A stretch of DNA of 64,000 nucleotides from Amblyomma americanum (GCF_052857255.1 NC_135498.1:87182639-87246638); one strand, 5' to 3'. Positions 1 to 11,313 are shown, counted from the stretch's first letter. Translations and numbers: made by a program. Notes: generated by a model from the letters alone, not told the origin.

Positions 1-1360
1 TAATGTACGACTGATTATGGGCACATGCGGAACGTATATTGCAACAACATTACATGTCCCACCATCGGCCACGCGTACAACCGCGAAGGGTGCAGGCGCG
101 AGCACACTGCGCAAGCGACGACACTTGCGCACCCGTGTGACAAGGTGGTGTCAGGAACGCCGACCATTTGAATGGCGAAAAAGTTGTTGGTTGGTCGAAT
201 TGTTAAAGAAGGAGTTTGCGGGCAGGATTGTCAGAGGAGCTTTACCTCAAGACGCGGCATCCTCCAGTTTTCTGATCAGGGGTGGTGTCTATAAAGGGCG
301 GGAGAAGAGCTGCGGCATGGGATCGGCGATGAAGATCAGCAGGCGTTGCAGCGGGCAGCCGAAGGAAGGAGCTGGAGCGTCTATTTTGGAAATCTCGGGT
401 CCAGGCACAGACAGGTGGCGTAAGTCCGAAGCATTCGGCATGCGGCGGTAAAGCGACGACCAGGAGCACCGGCAGTATCGAGATACGGCCAACGCGCTAG
501 CAGTCGGAATAGATAGGCTGGTCGCCAGATATTCATTCGGCGTGGTTCCGTTGGCGGCAAGACAAATAGGCTCAAGTCCCAGATTTGCCAACCCCTTCCG
601 TACAGCGGTCGGAGTGGGGAAGACCGCACGAGGAGGTAAGGTGTGAAAAGTTGCCGAGTGACGTGGGCTCGGTTTCTCGACGAATGTGTGTCCAGCTGTC
701 CGCTGTCGGAGAGTTTCGTTGCGGGTTCGGGTAGACGCACGACGACGTGGCCGCCTTATTTGGAACCATGTGAACGGTTGAGAAATGCGGCGACTCTTCT
801 CTTGTTCGAAACGTCGGCATTTACGAAAAATACTGTCAACCGTAGCGCTGCTATTGTAGACCAAAATGAGGACGACGCCGCACGCGATGCCGTTTGGGAC
901 GTGGCGAATCTTGCCATTCTCTAATATCGTGTCGTTGACTTCTAGGCAGAGGGCTATAACACGTCCTTGATGTACGCGAGCTTCTTCTATGCAGCAAGCT
1001 GACGGCGTACCAGTTTAACGAAGAGGTCACGCAACTTCTGTTTGAAAGCATTTTTGGGCTCTTCTTCGTGGGTCTCGAAAAAAAATCCTCGCCGAGCCCT
1101 TACATGGCTAGCCAAGCCATACATGGGCACGGCCTTTTTTAGTGACGGTCTCGGGATCGCGTGCGAGGGTAATGATGACCGTCGAAGCGGCGGTTGCCGT
1201 TGCAGCGTCCCCGTTGTGTGGCACGACTGAAGAACTTCACAAAAGGATTCTGCCCCAGAGTTCTGTTTTGGCTGCAAAGCACCGTGAATCCGAAGGAGGC
1301 GATTAGCTGCAAAACATGCTCTGTCTTTGAAGGTGCCGTTGGATGGAGGTTTATATTTCG
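1..1360. other. No gene recognised
   Basis: This stretch has open frames on both strands, but none has a recognisable domain and several overlap each other, so none is called. A TATA-like TATAAAGG at 290-297 is followed by GC-rich sequence, which is the only promoter-like signal seen. The high GC of the first 1 kb compared with the next 2 kb suggests old repeat or untranslated sequence. Confidence 0.4.
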
Positions 1361-1399
1361 TTACTTAAGACGGATGAGAAGGCGGCGTTAAACGAGGTA

Positions 1400-3490
1400 G
1401 CACAGATGGCGTCTGTGCTGACCAGTCCGTGCTGACGAGCCCCTGCACGTCCCCACCTTCCCAAACATCAAACATCTGAGAGGCACACACATGCATATTG
1501 ATATGGGAGCCAGCTGTAGGCGGCTCTTCCAGGGCAGTATATACTCCCTGCGCCAAAGCGCACTGCTCACGGAACAATGATTTCAACGAACGCGGTGACA
1601 AGGCGTGGCGGACCGTCATGCGGCTCTTCCAGAAACTAAACAGTCCCAGCAACATCAATAGATCATATGGCACAGCACTGTTTTTCTCCACAGGCAAAAA
1701 ACAGATACTGTAGTGTGTGATGTCAATGTCCTTCAAATTGGTCGTTGTAATATATCCCAGAAGAACATAGCAACATTGTACAGAATAAAACAATAGCCAA
1801 TGATCTCTGGCGCATTGCACAGGTGGAAATTCACCGTCCATGACACAAACATCTCCTTATCATGATGCCATGCCCTGACAGGCAGCGTCGATGTGTGCAG
1901 TTTAAAGAAGAACGTTTTTGCGCAGAAGAAATGCACATTCGCTCGACACGTTTTAAAATACTGGTTTCAAGGAATTTCAGAAAAGGTTGCCTATACAACC
2001 GTACAGGACAGAAATACTCTGTAGTCATCTGCCTTCTGGAGAGGCTATACAGATAGTCCGAAGAAAAGCGCACAGTGAGGAAACTGAAGGTGTCCGCAAC
2101 TTCTTTAAGGAATCCATATAAGGGCTCCTCACGAGTTGGTCAAGTCGGTGCCAATATCAAAGGCAAGTGAGAACTAAGATGCCTAATAAGCACAGCTACT
2201 ATAAAGGGTGGTTTGCCGATCTGAAAAAGAAAAAAAACGCGAAACAAACTAAGGCACAAAAAAGTGAAAAAGACCTGTTCCACCAGACACCAGAGAAAGA
2301 AATAGGTTGTCACGACGAATGGGTTCCCATTGGGCGCGCCATATGAAGGCAGCGAATGTTCTGTGCATCACCTGCACTTTCTTCCTCGCACAGTGGAGAA
2401 CCTGCAGCGCATAGGCATGTCCTGCAAGTTAAAAAATGTGCAGACTTGAGCCCGAGCATACACTGACAGTGCCCTACCCGTCCAAGTCATTGTTCGTCGC
2501 CTCATGAACATTACCTGTTAATACCAATAGGCTTCACTGTTGCGAATTTGCTTAAGAGGAACCCACGGGTACTGAAGGGATCCGCAGTCCCAGCTTATGC
2601 CACCAAAATCACTGGGCCTCACACCCCAATGACCCAACCAATATCCACTGGATTTATCTAAACTGAAAGCCGCACCTGATGTCACACAAAACTGCTCATT
2701 CAAATGTAATGCCTCAAGTACATTCTTTTTGTAAGAACAAAAGAGGGCGACATCATCAGCATAGGCTTAAGCATCTTACGTTCACTTATTGCCAGGGAGA
2801 AACCAAGAATAGTTGCACGATTAATAATACTGAGGCAAAGGGGTTCAGATATAGAGCAAACAAATGCAATAGCGGACAACATTGGCGAACAGATAATTTC
2901 AGCGGTGTAACTTTGTGTAGCTCTTGGTTAGCAATTAGCCTGATATAGGACTCCTTATAGCAGTCTTATGCCCCTGAGCGAAAAATCTCCAATATTTGTA
3001 TGCTCTATGGCAGTGAACAAGAAATCGTGACGAACTTTATCAAATTCCTTTGCAAGGTCAGTATTAATAAGAGCTATTTGGCCGGTGTCATACGATACTG
3101 TCTCCAATACCGAACGTGCAATATGAATATGGTTTTGGATGCAGCGGCCTCATACCGCAGACCTGATGCGAGCGTATTAAGTCAGCGACAACTGGTTGCA
3201 GATGATTACATAGAAACCTTGCAAAAAGTTGGTAATCTGCATTACAGAGGGAAATTGGACGATATCCTTTAACTATTTCAGTCGATCTGTAACAGTGTTT
3301 TCTGGAATTTTTATAATATGCCCGGAATAGAAAGTGTGGGAGAATACCAACATCCTAAGAAGCCTGAAAAACCTTCATTAGACCAGGCGCAAGCCAATGT
3401 GGAAATGTTTTATACTACTCGTTAGTAATGCTATCTGGCCCAGGTGATTTCAGAGCTGTCAGGTCAGAAATGGCAGATTTAATTTAGTCT
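1400..3490 (-). pseudogene. Decayed non-LTR retrotransposon (LINE) ORF2
   Basis: Minus-strand reading in shifting frames gives reverse transcriptase landmarks in the right order. From high to low coordinates these are a KSPGPDSIT motif near 3430-3460, DLAKEFDKVRHDF near 3030-3065, a leucine-rich palm piece with EPLCLSIINRATI near 2800-2850, a KSSGYWLGHWGV segment near 2620-2660, and a C-terminal part with TLPVRAW near 1880, FFWDILQR near 1750 and LLGLFSFWKSRMTVRHA near 1600-1640. The same C-terminal signature recurs at 30.54-30.9 kb, so the two are one family. The family is not assigned with certainty; the QGCPLSP motif in the second copy suggests an L1/Tx1- or Nimb-like clade. Many stops and frameshifts make this a dead copy. 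Its upstream end is unclear, and no endonuclease was recognised. Confidence 0.75.
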
Positions 3491-3571
3491 AAAGTTAGGT
3501 GTACTCCACTACAGCACGCTGCCCATCGCCAAGTCGACGAAAGGCTTCTAGTAAGCAACAGTAATCTGATG

Positions 3572-3587
3572 CCCCCCCCCCCCCCCC
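3572..3587. repeat. Poly(C) run
   Basis: There are sixteen consecutive C residues. Similar C runs lie at 6257-6273 and 14286-14303. Confidence 0.9.
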
Positions 3588-3589
3588 AC

Positions 3590-4659
3590 AACACCCAGAC
3601 AGCTTCCGACAATAGTCAAGGAAAGCATCAAGAACACCGTGAACATTGCTGTATGTGCAACCACCATAATGAATTTACAATATTTCTTTAGCAAGACCAG
3701 TCTGCCTTTCATCACTGAGGGCCCAACGAAATGGTCAGCCCTCCCGGGGCACAGTTTCTCCTGGGTACTCGACACTTCGAGAACAAAATCAAAGCAACAA
3801 TCAATAAAAACTATGAAACGCCACATTGGTGCATGCTGCTGTACAGTTCACTGAACGGGCAGCCACATCATGCACTGCGCAGAGTCCACATTCAAGGCAC
3901 ACACAAAGTCGCATTGTTCAGGACTGTTCACAGGCCTGCGCACAATACTCACGGAACAACAGCTGAATGTCCTCATATAATAGTCTCTTGCACAAATCTT
4001 GACATCACCCAACACTTCAGTGCCCAAACCACGTCGGCTGAATGGGAACATTCAAACCTGCCGAGGCCAGCCTGGTTGCGCCACTCGACCTGCCACAAAA
4101 GCTGACCGTTGCGCTCTCGCTGCAACGATATCGGGCTTACCCTTCCATGGCGGCTTAGGAGGCGGAGATGGCACAAAGCCTATTCGATCCAGTTTGGCAG
4201 TGATTGGCAGACTGCCATCTTTGATGCTCAAGTGATCCTGATTAGCGCCGAAAAACGCGCCGCGACTGCAGTATTTCTGTGTAGAGCATTTCAGCATTTG
4301 TGCTTAGACACTGTGTTACAAACTCTGCCGCCGAATCGGCCCACTCTTCAATGTCATTGCGTCTGACTGTGGAATCGCTACCGCTGTGCTTCGGCACAAA
4401 CGCCCCATTGGCGAGCAATAGGTAACCCAAGCTCTCAATGAGGACCTCATCTTGAACACACCTGGTCTCACTGGAATGGGGAACATTTTCTATCCCCAGT
4501 ACTAGCTAAAAATTAGCTTTGTCCGGAAACAACTTCTGCGACTGTGTTTTTGACCGCTCTGAAAGTGCGCTGGATGCACCGTTCTTGTTTTTTCTCTCTC
4601 CCCATTTCACTCTCAGCACCCTTCAATAGATAAATCTAGAGCGCTGCTTTTCCTGAATG
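3590..4659. other. No gene recognised
   Basis: Only short overlapping open frames occur here. Some of the sequence may be the upstream part of the minus-strand LINE relic ending near 3490, but I could not identify endonuclease motifs, so nothing is called. Confidence 0.4.
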
Positions 4660-5407
4660 TTGTTTTCCAATCTGAATTGATAGAGACTCTGAGGCTTCTG
4701 CAATATGGATCTCACTGACCTCCTTGTTATTCTGTCCTAGTGCCTCTGCCACATTTTCAGGGAAGTCGTTGTCAACCTCCCCAGTGCTCTGAGCATCAGG
4801 GCCTATAGGTTTGCATGGTCTCTGTCCTTTAATTCGGACGTAGTGCTATCCTGCCCGCCACCCATATACTTCAGCTCAAGCTTTCTTAGCTCTACTTTCT
4901 CATTCCATTTAATGTGTCTCATTCGCTCCCAGAAATTCAATTCAAAGCGACGAATAGAATCCTGCCCTGCATCTGATAGGGTAACACCTCGGAGAGTTTT
5001 TCATTCGGGGACAAACTCATTACTGAAGGCGTTTTCATGACTGAAATGTCCGTTCGCTGCAGCCGACATTTCCTGCATCTGTGAATTCGTTCCTTTTCCT
5101 TCTTTCTGTCTCTCTTCTTCCGCCAAAGTTTTAGGTAGCTCGTTACCAACCGCACCAACACTCTGAGCTTCAGGGCCTATGTCTGCACGGTCTCGGCGCT
5201 TTCCATCGGACGCAGTGCCGAGTGCCGTCCTGCCCGCATAAATCAGCTCCAGCATTTCTAGCCGTTCCTGCTCCTGCCTTTCTATCTGCCTCATCCGCTC
5301 CTGAAATTTCAACTCAAGGCGGCGAATAGTCGTTTGCCCTGCCTCTGAGAGAATAACACCTTGAAGCGTTTTAAATTCGAGGCCTAATTTAGAACTGAAG
5401 GAGGTCT
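4660..5407. repeat. 374-bp tandem duplication
   Basis: Two adjacent diverged copies (about 4660-5033 and 5034-5407) align at a constant offset of 374 bp. The segment beginning CTCTGAGC is at 4787 and 5161, and the CTGC..CTGA..AACACCT segment is near 4966 and 5340. The right copy lies inside the open frame 5001-5651 on the minus strand. The left copy lies past its stop and has accumulated frame-breaking changes. Its translation still parallels the coding copy (for example RRFELNFWERMRHI against RRLELKFQERMRQI), so coding sequence was duplicated and one copy then decayed. Confidence 0.8.
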
Positions 5408-5651
5408 TAAGACCGAAATTTTTCTCCATATTGATCACGTGTTCCACACCTGTACCCGAAGCCTTCAGTGTAGCAACCATGCCAACCTTGACAAAACGCA
5501 AGAAATCCCAGTCAACCGGCGCATATCTTCTGATGTCTGCCGCCCAGAGCCCGAATGATGCGTCCGCTCTACCAGCTTCGGTAGTAGCCGAGGTGTAGTT
5601 GTCCCTTAACAGCTCCTCGCTGCTCCGTGTCGGATTGCCTGTGGTTGTCAC
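5001..5651 (-). CDS. Unrecognised 216-codon ORF with coiled-coil C-terminal half
   Basis: I do not recognise this protein. The frame stays open upstream of the GTG at 5649-5651 as far as a stop at 5823-5825, with no ATG. The coding part is therefore either an internal exon or a 5'-truncated relic. The N-terminal half contains an APVDWDFLRFVKVGMVATLK segment. The middle (about residues 105-145) is rich in R, E and Q with heptad-like spacing (RRLELKFQERMRQIERQEQ), suggesting a coiled coil, and the tail is acidic and Ala/Gly-rich. The 3' part overlaps a 374-bp tandem duplication whose second copy has decayed. The surroundings are transposon relics, so a transposon Gag-like or accessory protein is possible, but nothing in the sequence proves it. 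A spliced host exon is the alternative. Confidence 0.4.
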   Translation of the reverse strand: MTTTGNPTRSSEELLRDNYTSATTEAGRADASFGLWAADIRRYAPVDWDFLRFVKVGMVATLKASGTGVEHVINMEKNFGLKTSFSSKLGLEFKTLQGVILSEAGQTTIRRLELKFQERMRQIERQEQERLEMLELIYAGRTALGTASDGKRRDRADIGPEAQSVGAVGNELPKTLAEEERQKEGKGTNSQMQEMSAAANGHFSHENAFSNEFVPE

Positions 5652-5829
5652 TGCGATGACTGCCCTTGGCGATGAGACGGGCCGAATACTGTCGCGCTGC
5701 GCCAGTAGAATTTCAGGTCGTTCGTTTCTTCGAGAAAGGTTTACGAGCCCTTCCTCTTGTGTCGTTCGGCTTGGAAGATGGACAGGAGGCGTGCTTGTAG
5801 ATGGTGACAGCAGAGTGTATATTTACAGC

Positions 5830-6727
5830 ATGCATATGCAGAGAGTAAAACTGGAAGAAGCAGAAGTGAATTTACAAAAGAACAAACTTAGCACTACTTT
5901 ACTCATCGACCCGACGGGTCAGAGTCTAAGTACCACCACGTTACATGCTAAGCATAGAGCCCCAGCTCAGACTGGACGGCACTACACCCGTTCACGTGCA
6001 CTTTTAAGCACTTAATTAACAAAGGACTAAGGGCGGTCAATTTCAGTGGCCCGCCCTAAGCATCAATTCTCCATTCAAATATAACATGCGAGATAAGGAC
6101 TACCCCGTGGGTTTTACTTAGCCTCGAACCCAGGGCCTCGTTAACAACACAAACGAAATAAAAAAGAAATACGCCACCGCTCTATCTCTCAAGTAAGAGT
6201 ATCCACACGCTCTCCCTTCGTAGCAATTCTTTCATTCTTCCGACTTTCCTCAGACACCCCCCCCCCCCCCCCCGACCGCTTTCCGCTCACGTTGCTCGTC
6301 AAGTTCTTGACACTGATGTGCTCCCACCCATCATCAATCCGTGTCGCCCGTCAGCAACAGAAGAGGGAGCGAAAGGGCCACGAAGCCGCCGCACTACCGA
6401 CGGCGGGACAACGCTAATAAGCATGAAAGGACTTGTCTGCCGCTCCGGCAAACCAGATAAGGAACGCCCTGTTTTCCCACGGTTTGGGTGAGTACGGCAT
6501 GTTCGTCATAACAGGTGTTTGTCATTGCCCTCCTGGAAATAAGCTTTTGGCCATGAGGCACTTCGGGACGCTGCGGGTGCCTCTCCGACAATAGCCTACG
6601 TCGTTAGGGGGGTCGGTGCGTCAAGCGACCCTATTCATTCCCCGTATGCACCTGGGGGCTCTCGCTTGAACTGGGCAGCCGCTTCCGCGTGTGCCGGTGT
6701 CCTGCAAAGGGACGCAGAGCGGCGGCC
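5830..6727. other. No gene recognised; poly(C) at 6257-6273
   Basis: This is AT-rich to mixed sequence with a 17-nt C run. It leads into the TTA-flanked end of the inverted-repeat element that starts at 6731. No coding signal is seen. Confidence 0.5.
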
Positions 6728-6732
6728 TTAGG

Positions 6733-6736
6733 GCCG
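6733..6736. repeat. Target-site duplication GCCG, left copy
   Basis: GCCG immediately precedes the LTR and matches 11887-11890. It lies within the TIR of the older TTA-flanked element, so the insertion order is clear. Confidence 0.85.
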
Positions 6737-7309
6737 TGTTGCAAATGGGTTGCAAGCCCCAAGGGTAGCGTTGGCCTGGCGGCCTGGGGCAAAGCTGGAA
6801 ACATCCGAAGGTCCCGGCAAAGGATGAGTCGACTGGCAACAGAACAACTTGTTTATTCTGGCATCGCAAAAGAGCAGCCGGTCAGGGCGACTACGTTACT
6901 CGAAGGAAGAAATCGAAGTCCCTTTGGCGTCCGGGGGAGCGGCTTTTTTATGCCCTCGGAGTCGAGGGCAAGAAGGAACGGCTTGGGATGAGGCGCCCGA
7001 TACGGCGACGCTCAGACATGTTCAGACGTGACGTGCGCGTCCGCCGGGCCGGCGCCGGTCAGACCTCCTCGCCTCCCAGTTGGGGAGCTCCTCTCCCCGG
7101 CTGCCGCGCTTTGACAAGCGTGGGCACCAACATGCACACACACACACGCACACACGACGGCACGTGGCATTGAAACCTGCCTGGACGCGCTTGGCGAGAG
7201 GCGTTACGGCAGCACTGAACGGGCCCAAAATGACCGCCACTTTGAACGAAGCCGCGGCGTCCGTTGCATCCGCGCCGGCTATACCGCGCGTCGTAGGCGA
7301 GACGTAACA
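6737..7309 (-). repeat. 3' LTR (573 bp)
   Basis: This LTR starts TGTTGC and ends AACA on the plus strand. It differs from the 5' LTR at four single bases. One of these changes the TATA box (CATAAAAAAG here on the minus strand, at 6944-6952). It contains a short (CA)n tract near 7135-7155 and an AATAAA polyadenylation signal on the minus strand (TTTATT at 6852-6857). Confidence 0.92.
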
Positions 7310-7921
7310 GACCGCCCCGCCGGGAGAAGGAGATCCCGATGGTCAGGGGACTGCATCCGCTGTCCGGAGGGATGTCGCTCGATGATGCTCGTAATCGAAA
7401 CCGGTCGTCCCTCGACGTTGCTTGAGCGCAGCGCACAGAGAAGGCCTCGTTCTCATGTTCAGGATCACACAGGACACTGCAAAGTGACTTCGGGAGAGTT
7501 GCCATTTTTGTGCTCGTTCCCAGCAAGCGTTAGAACTACGCCGAAACGCAACCGCTCAGTCAGCAAGCACGAGACAACCCTCACTAAGCTCTGCCAGGCT
7601 CTTTCCCCTTTTATACTACTGCCTAGTTCCTTACAGTAGTCAAGCAGCACTCAGAACGCGTCCACAAATTGGAAAATTGCACTAGAAAGCACATAATCAC
7701 TTTGAAACACTAAACAAAAGCAATATGTTAAAAATCCTGCCTCAGGAAGAAAACATCACTAACAAACAACTTTGAGGCGGATTCCTACGTTAGGGGCTTC
7801 GACTTAAGCCATCGGCGTTACCGTTGAGACTCCCCTTTTTGTAACGCACCTCAAAGGAATATTGTTGCAAAGCGAGGCTCCAGCGCAGGAGGCGGCCATT
7901 TTTGGGAGAGATGGTCTGCAG
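7310..7921 (-). other. 3' internal region of the LTR element
   Basis: After the premature stop at 7922-7924 the pol frame continues as RNase H-like sequence (including RYKKGSLNGNADGLSRSP) and ends at a stop at 7790-7792. The remaining 480 bp to the 3' LTR has no recognisable domain. In particular I see no HHCC zinc finger or DDE motif. A G-rich stretch GGCGGGGCGG directly before the LTR (about 7312-7321, minus strand) is the likely polypurine tract. Confidence 0.65.
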
Positions 7922-10900
7922 TCATTGGAGAGGGCAGTGATCCGTCTCAATGATAAACCTCGAGCCGGCTAGGTAGCATGACAATTTCTGAACGGCCCAC
8001 ACGAGACACGCACACTCTTTCTCGGTGGCGCTGTACGCCTGCTCACGACAGGTCAGCTTACGACTAGCATACAGGACGGGGTGTTCCACTTCTCCATTGT
8101 CCCTTTGGCACAGTACAACGCCCATGCCTCGCTCACTAGCATCGCACTGAACAACGAACCCTTTTGTGTAGTCTGGCGATCGTAGCATAGGCTGGCTTGT
8201 TAGGGCGCTCTTTAGGGCGCTAAAAGCTCTTTCCTTTGTCTCGCTCCAGACGACTGTTTGGGGCTCTGTTTTTCTTAGAGCATCCGTCAGGGGAGCCGCG
8301 ATATCTGAGTACCTGGGGATGTACCTCTGATAGTAGCCGGCGACACCTAAGAACGACCGAATATCGGTCTTCGTGCGCGGTTGCGGGAAGTCTCGCACAG
8401 CAGCCACCTTTATTTCAGAGGGGCGGCGACGACCCTGTCCAATCACGTGACCGAGGTAGACAACCTCGGCCTGTGCTAATTGGCACTTGGGAGCCTTGAC
8501 TGTCAAGCCCGCTTCGCGCAGGCGGGTTAGCACTGCCCGCAAGTGTGCCATATGCTCAGACCAGGATGCGGAGAATATCGCTACGTCGTCTAAATACGGT
8601 AAAGCGAATTCTTCCTGTCCCCGCAACACTTTGTCCATGAGGCTTGAAAAGCAGTATGGCGCGTTCTTCAAGCCAAAACTCAAAACTTTAGGACGGAATG
8701 TTCCCATTGGTGAAATGAACGCCGCATACCTACTAGCCTCTTCTGTAAGTGGAACCTGCCAATAACCCCTTACAAGATCTAGGGTGGAAATAAACTGAGC
8801 GCTACTAACTTTCTCAAGGCGCTCCTCGATGTTAGGGATCGGATAAATTTGATCCTTAGTGATGGAATTAAGCCTGCGGTATTCGACGCAAGGACGAGGT
8901 TCCTTGCCCGGTACCTCAACTAAAATCAAAGGGGAGGTATAATCACTCTCACCCGCCTCAATAACACCGAGCTGTAGCATTTTCTTTACCTCAGCCTCCA
9001 TAATATCGCGCTGGCGGGGTGACACCCGGTACGCCTTGGATCGTACTGGCTCTGGGGAGGTAAGTTCTATATCATGAGTAAGGACAGAAGTCCTACCAGG
9101 CCTCTTAGAGAACTGACCTTGAAACTCTTGTAAGAGTTGGTGTAGTTCGGTTTTCTGCTCAGCCGACAGCGGTGCTTTAATGATTAAGTCACTAATGACC
9201 TGATCAGTGTCTTCCCTGTTCGTCACTGAGCCTAGTCCCGGAAGCTCGACCGGAAGCTCTTCTAACTTTCCCGTGTCGGGCATTTCCTCTCCAGTACCTG
9301 GTGCCTTCAACGCTACAGGCTCAATTTTATTCAGTTCGGACGTGCTCTGAATATCAGCTTGGTGCGCCTCCGACCCTTTCTCATTGTTCGACAACGTCGG
9401 CCCCGCAACTACCGCCTTTGCAGCGAGCTCCCGAACTCTCGATCTGGTTAAGGCCTGAACGCTAGCCTCACCAAACAAAAGCCCCTTCTCGCGCAGGAGG
9501 TGATCGGACCTGTTCGAAAATAGGTACGGGTACTGGGGGGGCAGCATAGATGACACTACGGCCTCCGTCTCAAGTGCTCCGAAAGGTCCTCCAATAAGCA
9601 CTTTTGCTACGGGCAGACACACGCTGTGAGCTTCCACGGCTTGCTTGATCCATGCGCACTCGCCCGTGAACATATCGGGTTCTACGTAAGAGGGGTGAAC
9701 TACATCTATTGTAGCTGCAGAATCACGAAGCACTCGGCACTCTTTCCCGTTCACGAGGAAGTCTCGCATGTAAGGCTCGAGAAGCTTCATGTTCTCGTCA
9801 GTGCTACATAATGACAAACACACGACTTCTCTTTTTGTTTCTGGACACTGCGCCGAAAAGTGACCCGGCTTCTGGCACGTATAACACACGCGCGCTTGCC
9901 TCCTCTCGAACCGCTTTCTGCGTTCGGCTTCGGCTGCCGCCGTCTCCTTACGTTCGGTCGGACTGCTTTCACTCGCATCCGCACTACATGTGTCCCCCCT
10001 TGCTCTCATGGGTGTGAACTTCGGCCTCTCAGACTTGGAGCCAAATTCACCCTTTTGACCGTCCTTAGCTCCGCCAGCCCGAAGCGTCACAAACTCCTCG
10101 GCTAGCTCGGCGGCTTTAGCCACTGTACTAACGTCTGGCCTATCCAAGACCCAGTACCGCACGTTCTCAGGTAACCGACTATAAAACTGTTCCAGCCCGA
10201 AACACTGCAGAATTTTCTCGTGGTCACCAAACGCTTTCTCTTCTTTGAGCCACTCCTGCATGTTTGACATAAGCCTGTAGGCAAACTCTGTATATGACTC
10301 ACTTCTGCCTTTTTCATTTTCTCGAAACTTCCGACGGAACGCCTCCGCTGACAGCCTGTACTTTTTTAGCAGACTCGATTTCACTTGGTCGAAATCCTCT
10401 GCCTCCTCTCTCTTCAAGCGAGCGACTACGTCGGCCGCCTCGCCGGGTAACAAAGTGAGCAAGCGCTGTGGCCACGTTTCCCGAGAGAACCCCTGCTTCT
10501 CGCACGTTCGCTCAAAGTTAACCAGGAACAAACCAATGTCCTCTCCAAGCTTAAACGGCCGCATCAGGTCAGTCATTTTGAACGATACTCGTTCTCCTGC
10601 ACCGTGTGCCTGACTTCCATTACGAGCGCGTTCCATCTCTACCTCGAGACGCTTCATTTCCAAAGCGTGTTGACGGTCGCGCTCTTCTTTCTCTTTTTGC
10701 TCTTTACGTTCGCGCTCCTCTTTCTCTTTTTGTTCTTTACGTTCGCGCTCGTCTTTCTCTTTTTCTTTTTGTTCTTTACGTTCGCGCTCGTCTTTCTCTT
10801 TTTGTTCTTTACGTTCGCGCTCCTCTTTTTGCTCCCTCTCCTCAATTGTCTCAAGGCATTCCGACAGCTCGTCATCCTCAGCCTCCAACTCAAGAATAGC

Positions 10901-10999
10901 CCTTAGCAGTTCTGGTTTTCTGAGTTTGTCTGAGACATCCAGACCCAACTCTCTTGCAAGCTCCAGCAATTTCGGTTTGCGCAACGACTTCAAATCCAT
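7922..10999 (-). CDS. Gag-Pol polyprotein of the LTR element (SCAN-like Gag, protease-like, RT, RNase H; no integrase)
   Basis: The frame has 1025 codons from ATG at 10999. Residues 1-38 look SAP-like (LRKPKLLELARELGLD). Residues about 45-130 are a highly charged E/K/R repeat forming a coiled coil. About 140-320 is a SCAN-like Gag core (MRPFKLGEDIGLFLVNFER, SESYTEFAYRLM). A CX2CX4HX4C knuckle (CYTCQKPGHFSAQC) is near 370-384. Near 421 a protease-like site reads LRDSAATIDVV, that is DSA rather than the usual DTG/DSG. RT follows with YLDDV near 801, then RNase H (VVQCDASERGMG near 950). The frame ends at TGA (7922-7924) where the family has TGG in the TDHCPL-tryptophan motif, so RNase H is cut short by one nonsense change. 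Protease and RT are joined in frame by about 200 residues without integrase motifs. Confidence 0.9.
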   Translation of the reverse strand: MDLKSLRKPKLLELARELGLDVSDKLRKPELLRAILELEAEDDELSECLETIEEREQKEERERKEQKEKDERERKEQKEKEKDERERKEQKEKEERERKEQKEKEERDRQHALEMKRLEVEMERARNGSQAHGAGERVSFKMTDLMRPFKLGEDIGLFLVNFERTCEKQGFSRETWPQRLLTLLPGEAADVVARLKREEAEDFDQVKSSLLKKYRLSAEAFRRKFRENEKGRSESYTEFAYRLMSNMQEWLKEEKAFGDHEKILQCFGLEQFYSRLPENVRYWVLDRPDVSTVAKAAELAEEFVTLRAGGAKDGQKGEFGSKSERPKFTPMRARGDTCSADASESSPTERKETAAAEAERRKRFERRQARVCYTCQKPGHFSAQCPETKREVVCLSLCSTDENMKLLEPYMRDFLVNGKECRVLRDSAATIDVVHPSYVEPDMFTGECAWIKQAVEAHSVCLPVAKVLIGGPFGALETEAVVSSMLPPQYPYLFSNRSDHLLREKGLLFGEASVQALTRSRVRELAAKAVVAGPTLSNNEKGSEAHQADIQSTSELNKIEPVALKAPGTGEEMPDTGKLEELPVELPGLGSVTNREDTDQVISDLIIKAPLSAEQKTELHQLLQEFQGQFSKRPGRTSVLTHDIELTSPEPVRSKAYRVSPRQRDIMEAEVKKMLQLGVIEAGESDYTSPLILVEVPGKEPRPCVEYRRLNSITKDQIYPIPNIEERLEKVSSAQFISTLDLVRGYWQVPLTEEASRYAAFISPMGTFRPKVLSFGLKNAPYCFSSLMDKVLRGQEEFALPYLDDVAIFSASWSEHMAHLRAVLTRLREAGLTVKAPKCQLAQAEVVYLGHVIGQGRRRPSEIKVAAVRDFPQPRTKTDIRSFLGVAGYYQRYIPRYSDIAAPLTDALRKTEPQTVVWSETKERAFSALKSALTSQPMLRSPDYTKGFVVQCDASERGMGVVLCQRDNGEVEHPVLYASRKLTCREQAYSATEKECACLVWAVQKLSCYLAGSRFIIETDHCPLQ
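10664..10840 (-). repeat. Short in-frame tandem repeats coding the Gag coiled coil
   Basis: Units of roughly 27-33 nt built around GTTCTTTACGTTCGCGCTC recur four to five times. They encode repeated ERERKEQKEK blocks. Copy number could vary between copies of the element through slippage. Confidence 0.75.
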
Positions 11000-11293
11000 G
11001 GCTGCTCCGAATGCTGCTTTCTCTACTGCCTACTATTGTCTTGCCGCAAACTAACCCGGCAGCAACGACAACACAATTACCAGCTCTGTTTCTGACACTA
11101 ACAAAAGCCTGGCAAAACTCAGAAGAAGAAAGTCCCGCACTCACCAAACCTCGCAGCCAAGAATTCAGCGCAGTCGTTCTGCTGCAGGCAACCAGTCATC
11201 ACACAGGGCTCGTTGCACTGCTCCCGGATGGTCGTTGTGCTGCTCAGCATACAGTTGACCGCATATCTTCGCTGCTGGCCTCCATTGTCGGGA

Positions 11294-11311
11294 TCTCACC
11301 GCTGGCAACCA
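11294..11311 (-). promoter_or_regulatory. Candidate tRNA primer-binding site
   Basis: On the minus strand, two bases after the 5' LTR, the sequence begins TGGTTGCCAGCGGTGAGA. It starts with TGG, as expected for pairing to the CCA end of a tRNA. I did not identify which tRNA. Confidence 0.6.
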
Positions 11312-11313
11312 GT

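Noticed and set aside
289..864. 191-codon minus-strand ORF near the left edge
   Set aside because: It overlaps other frames of similar length in GC-rich DNA, has low-complexity Arg/Ser/Pro composition and no domain.
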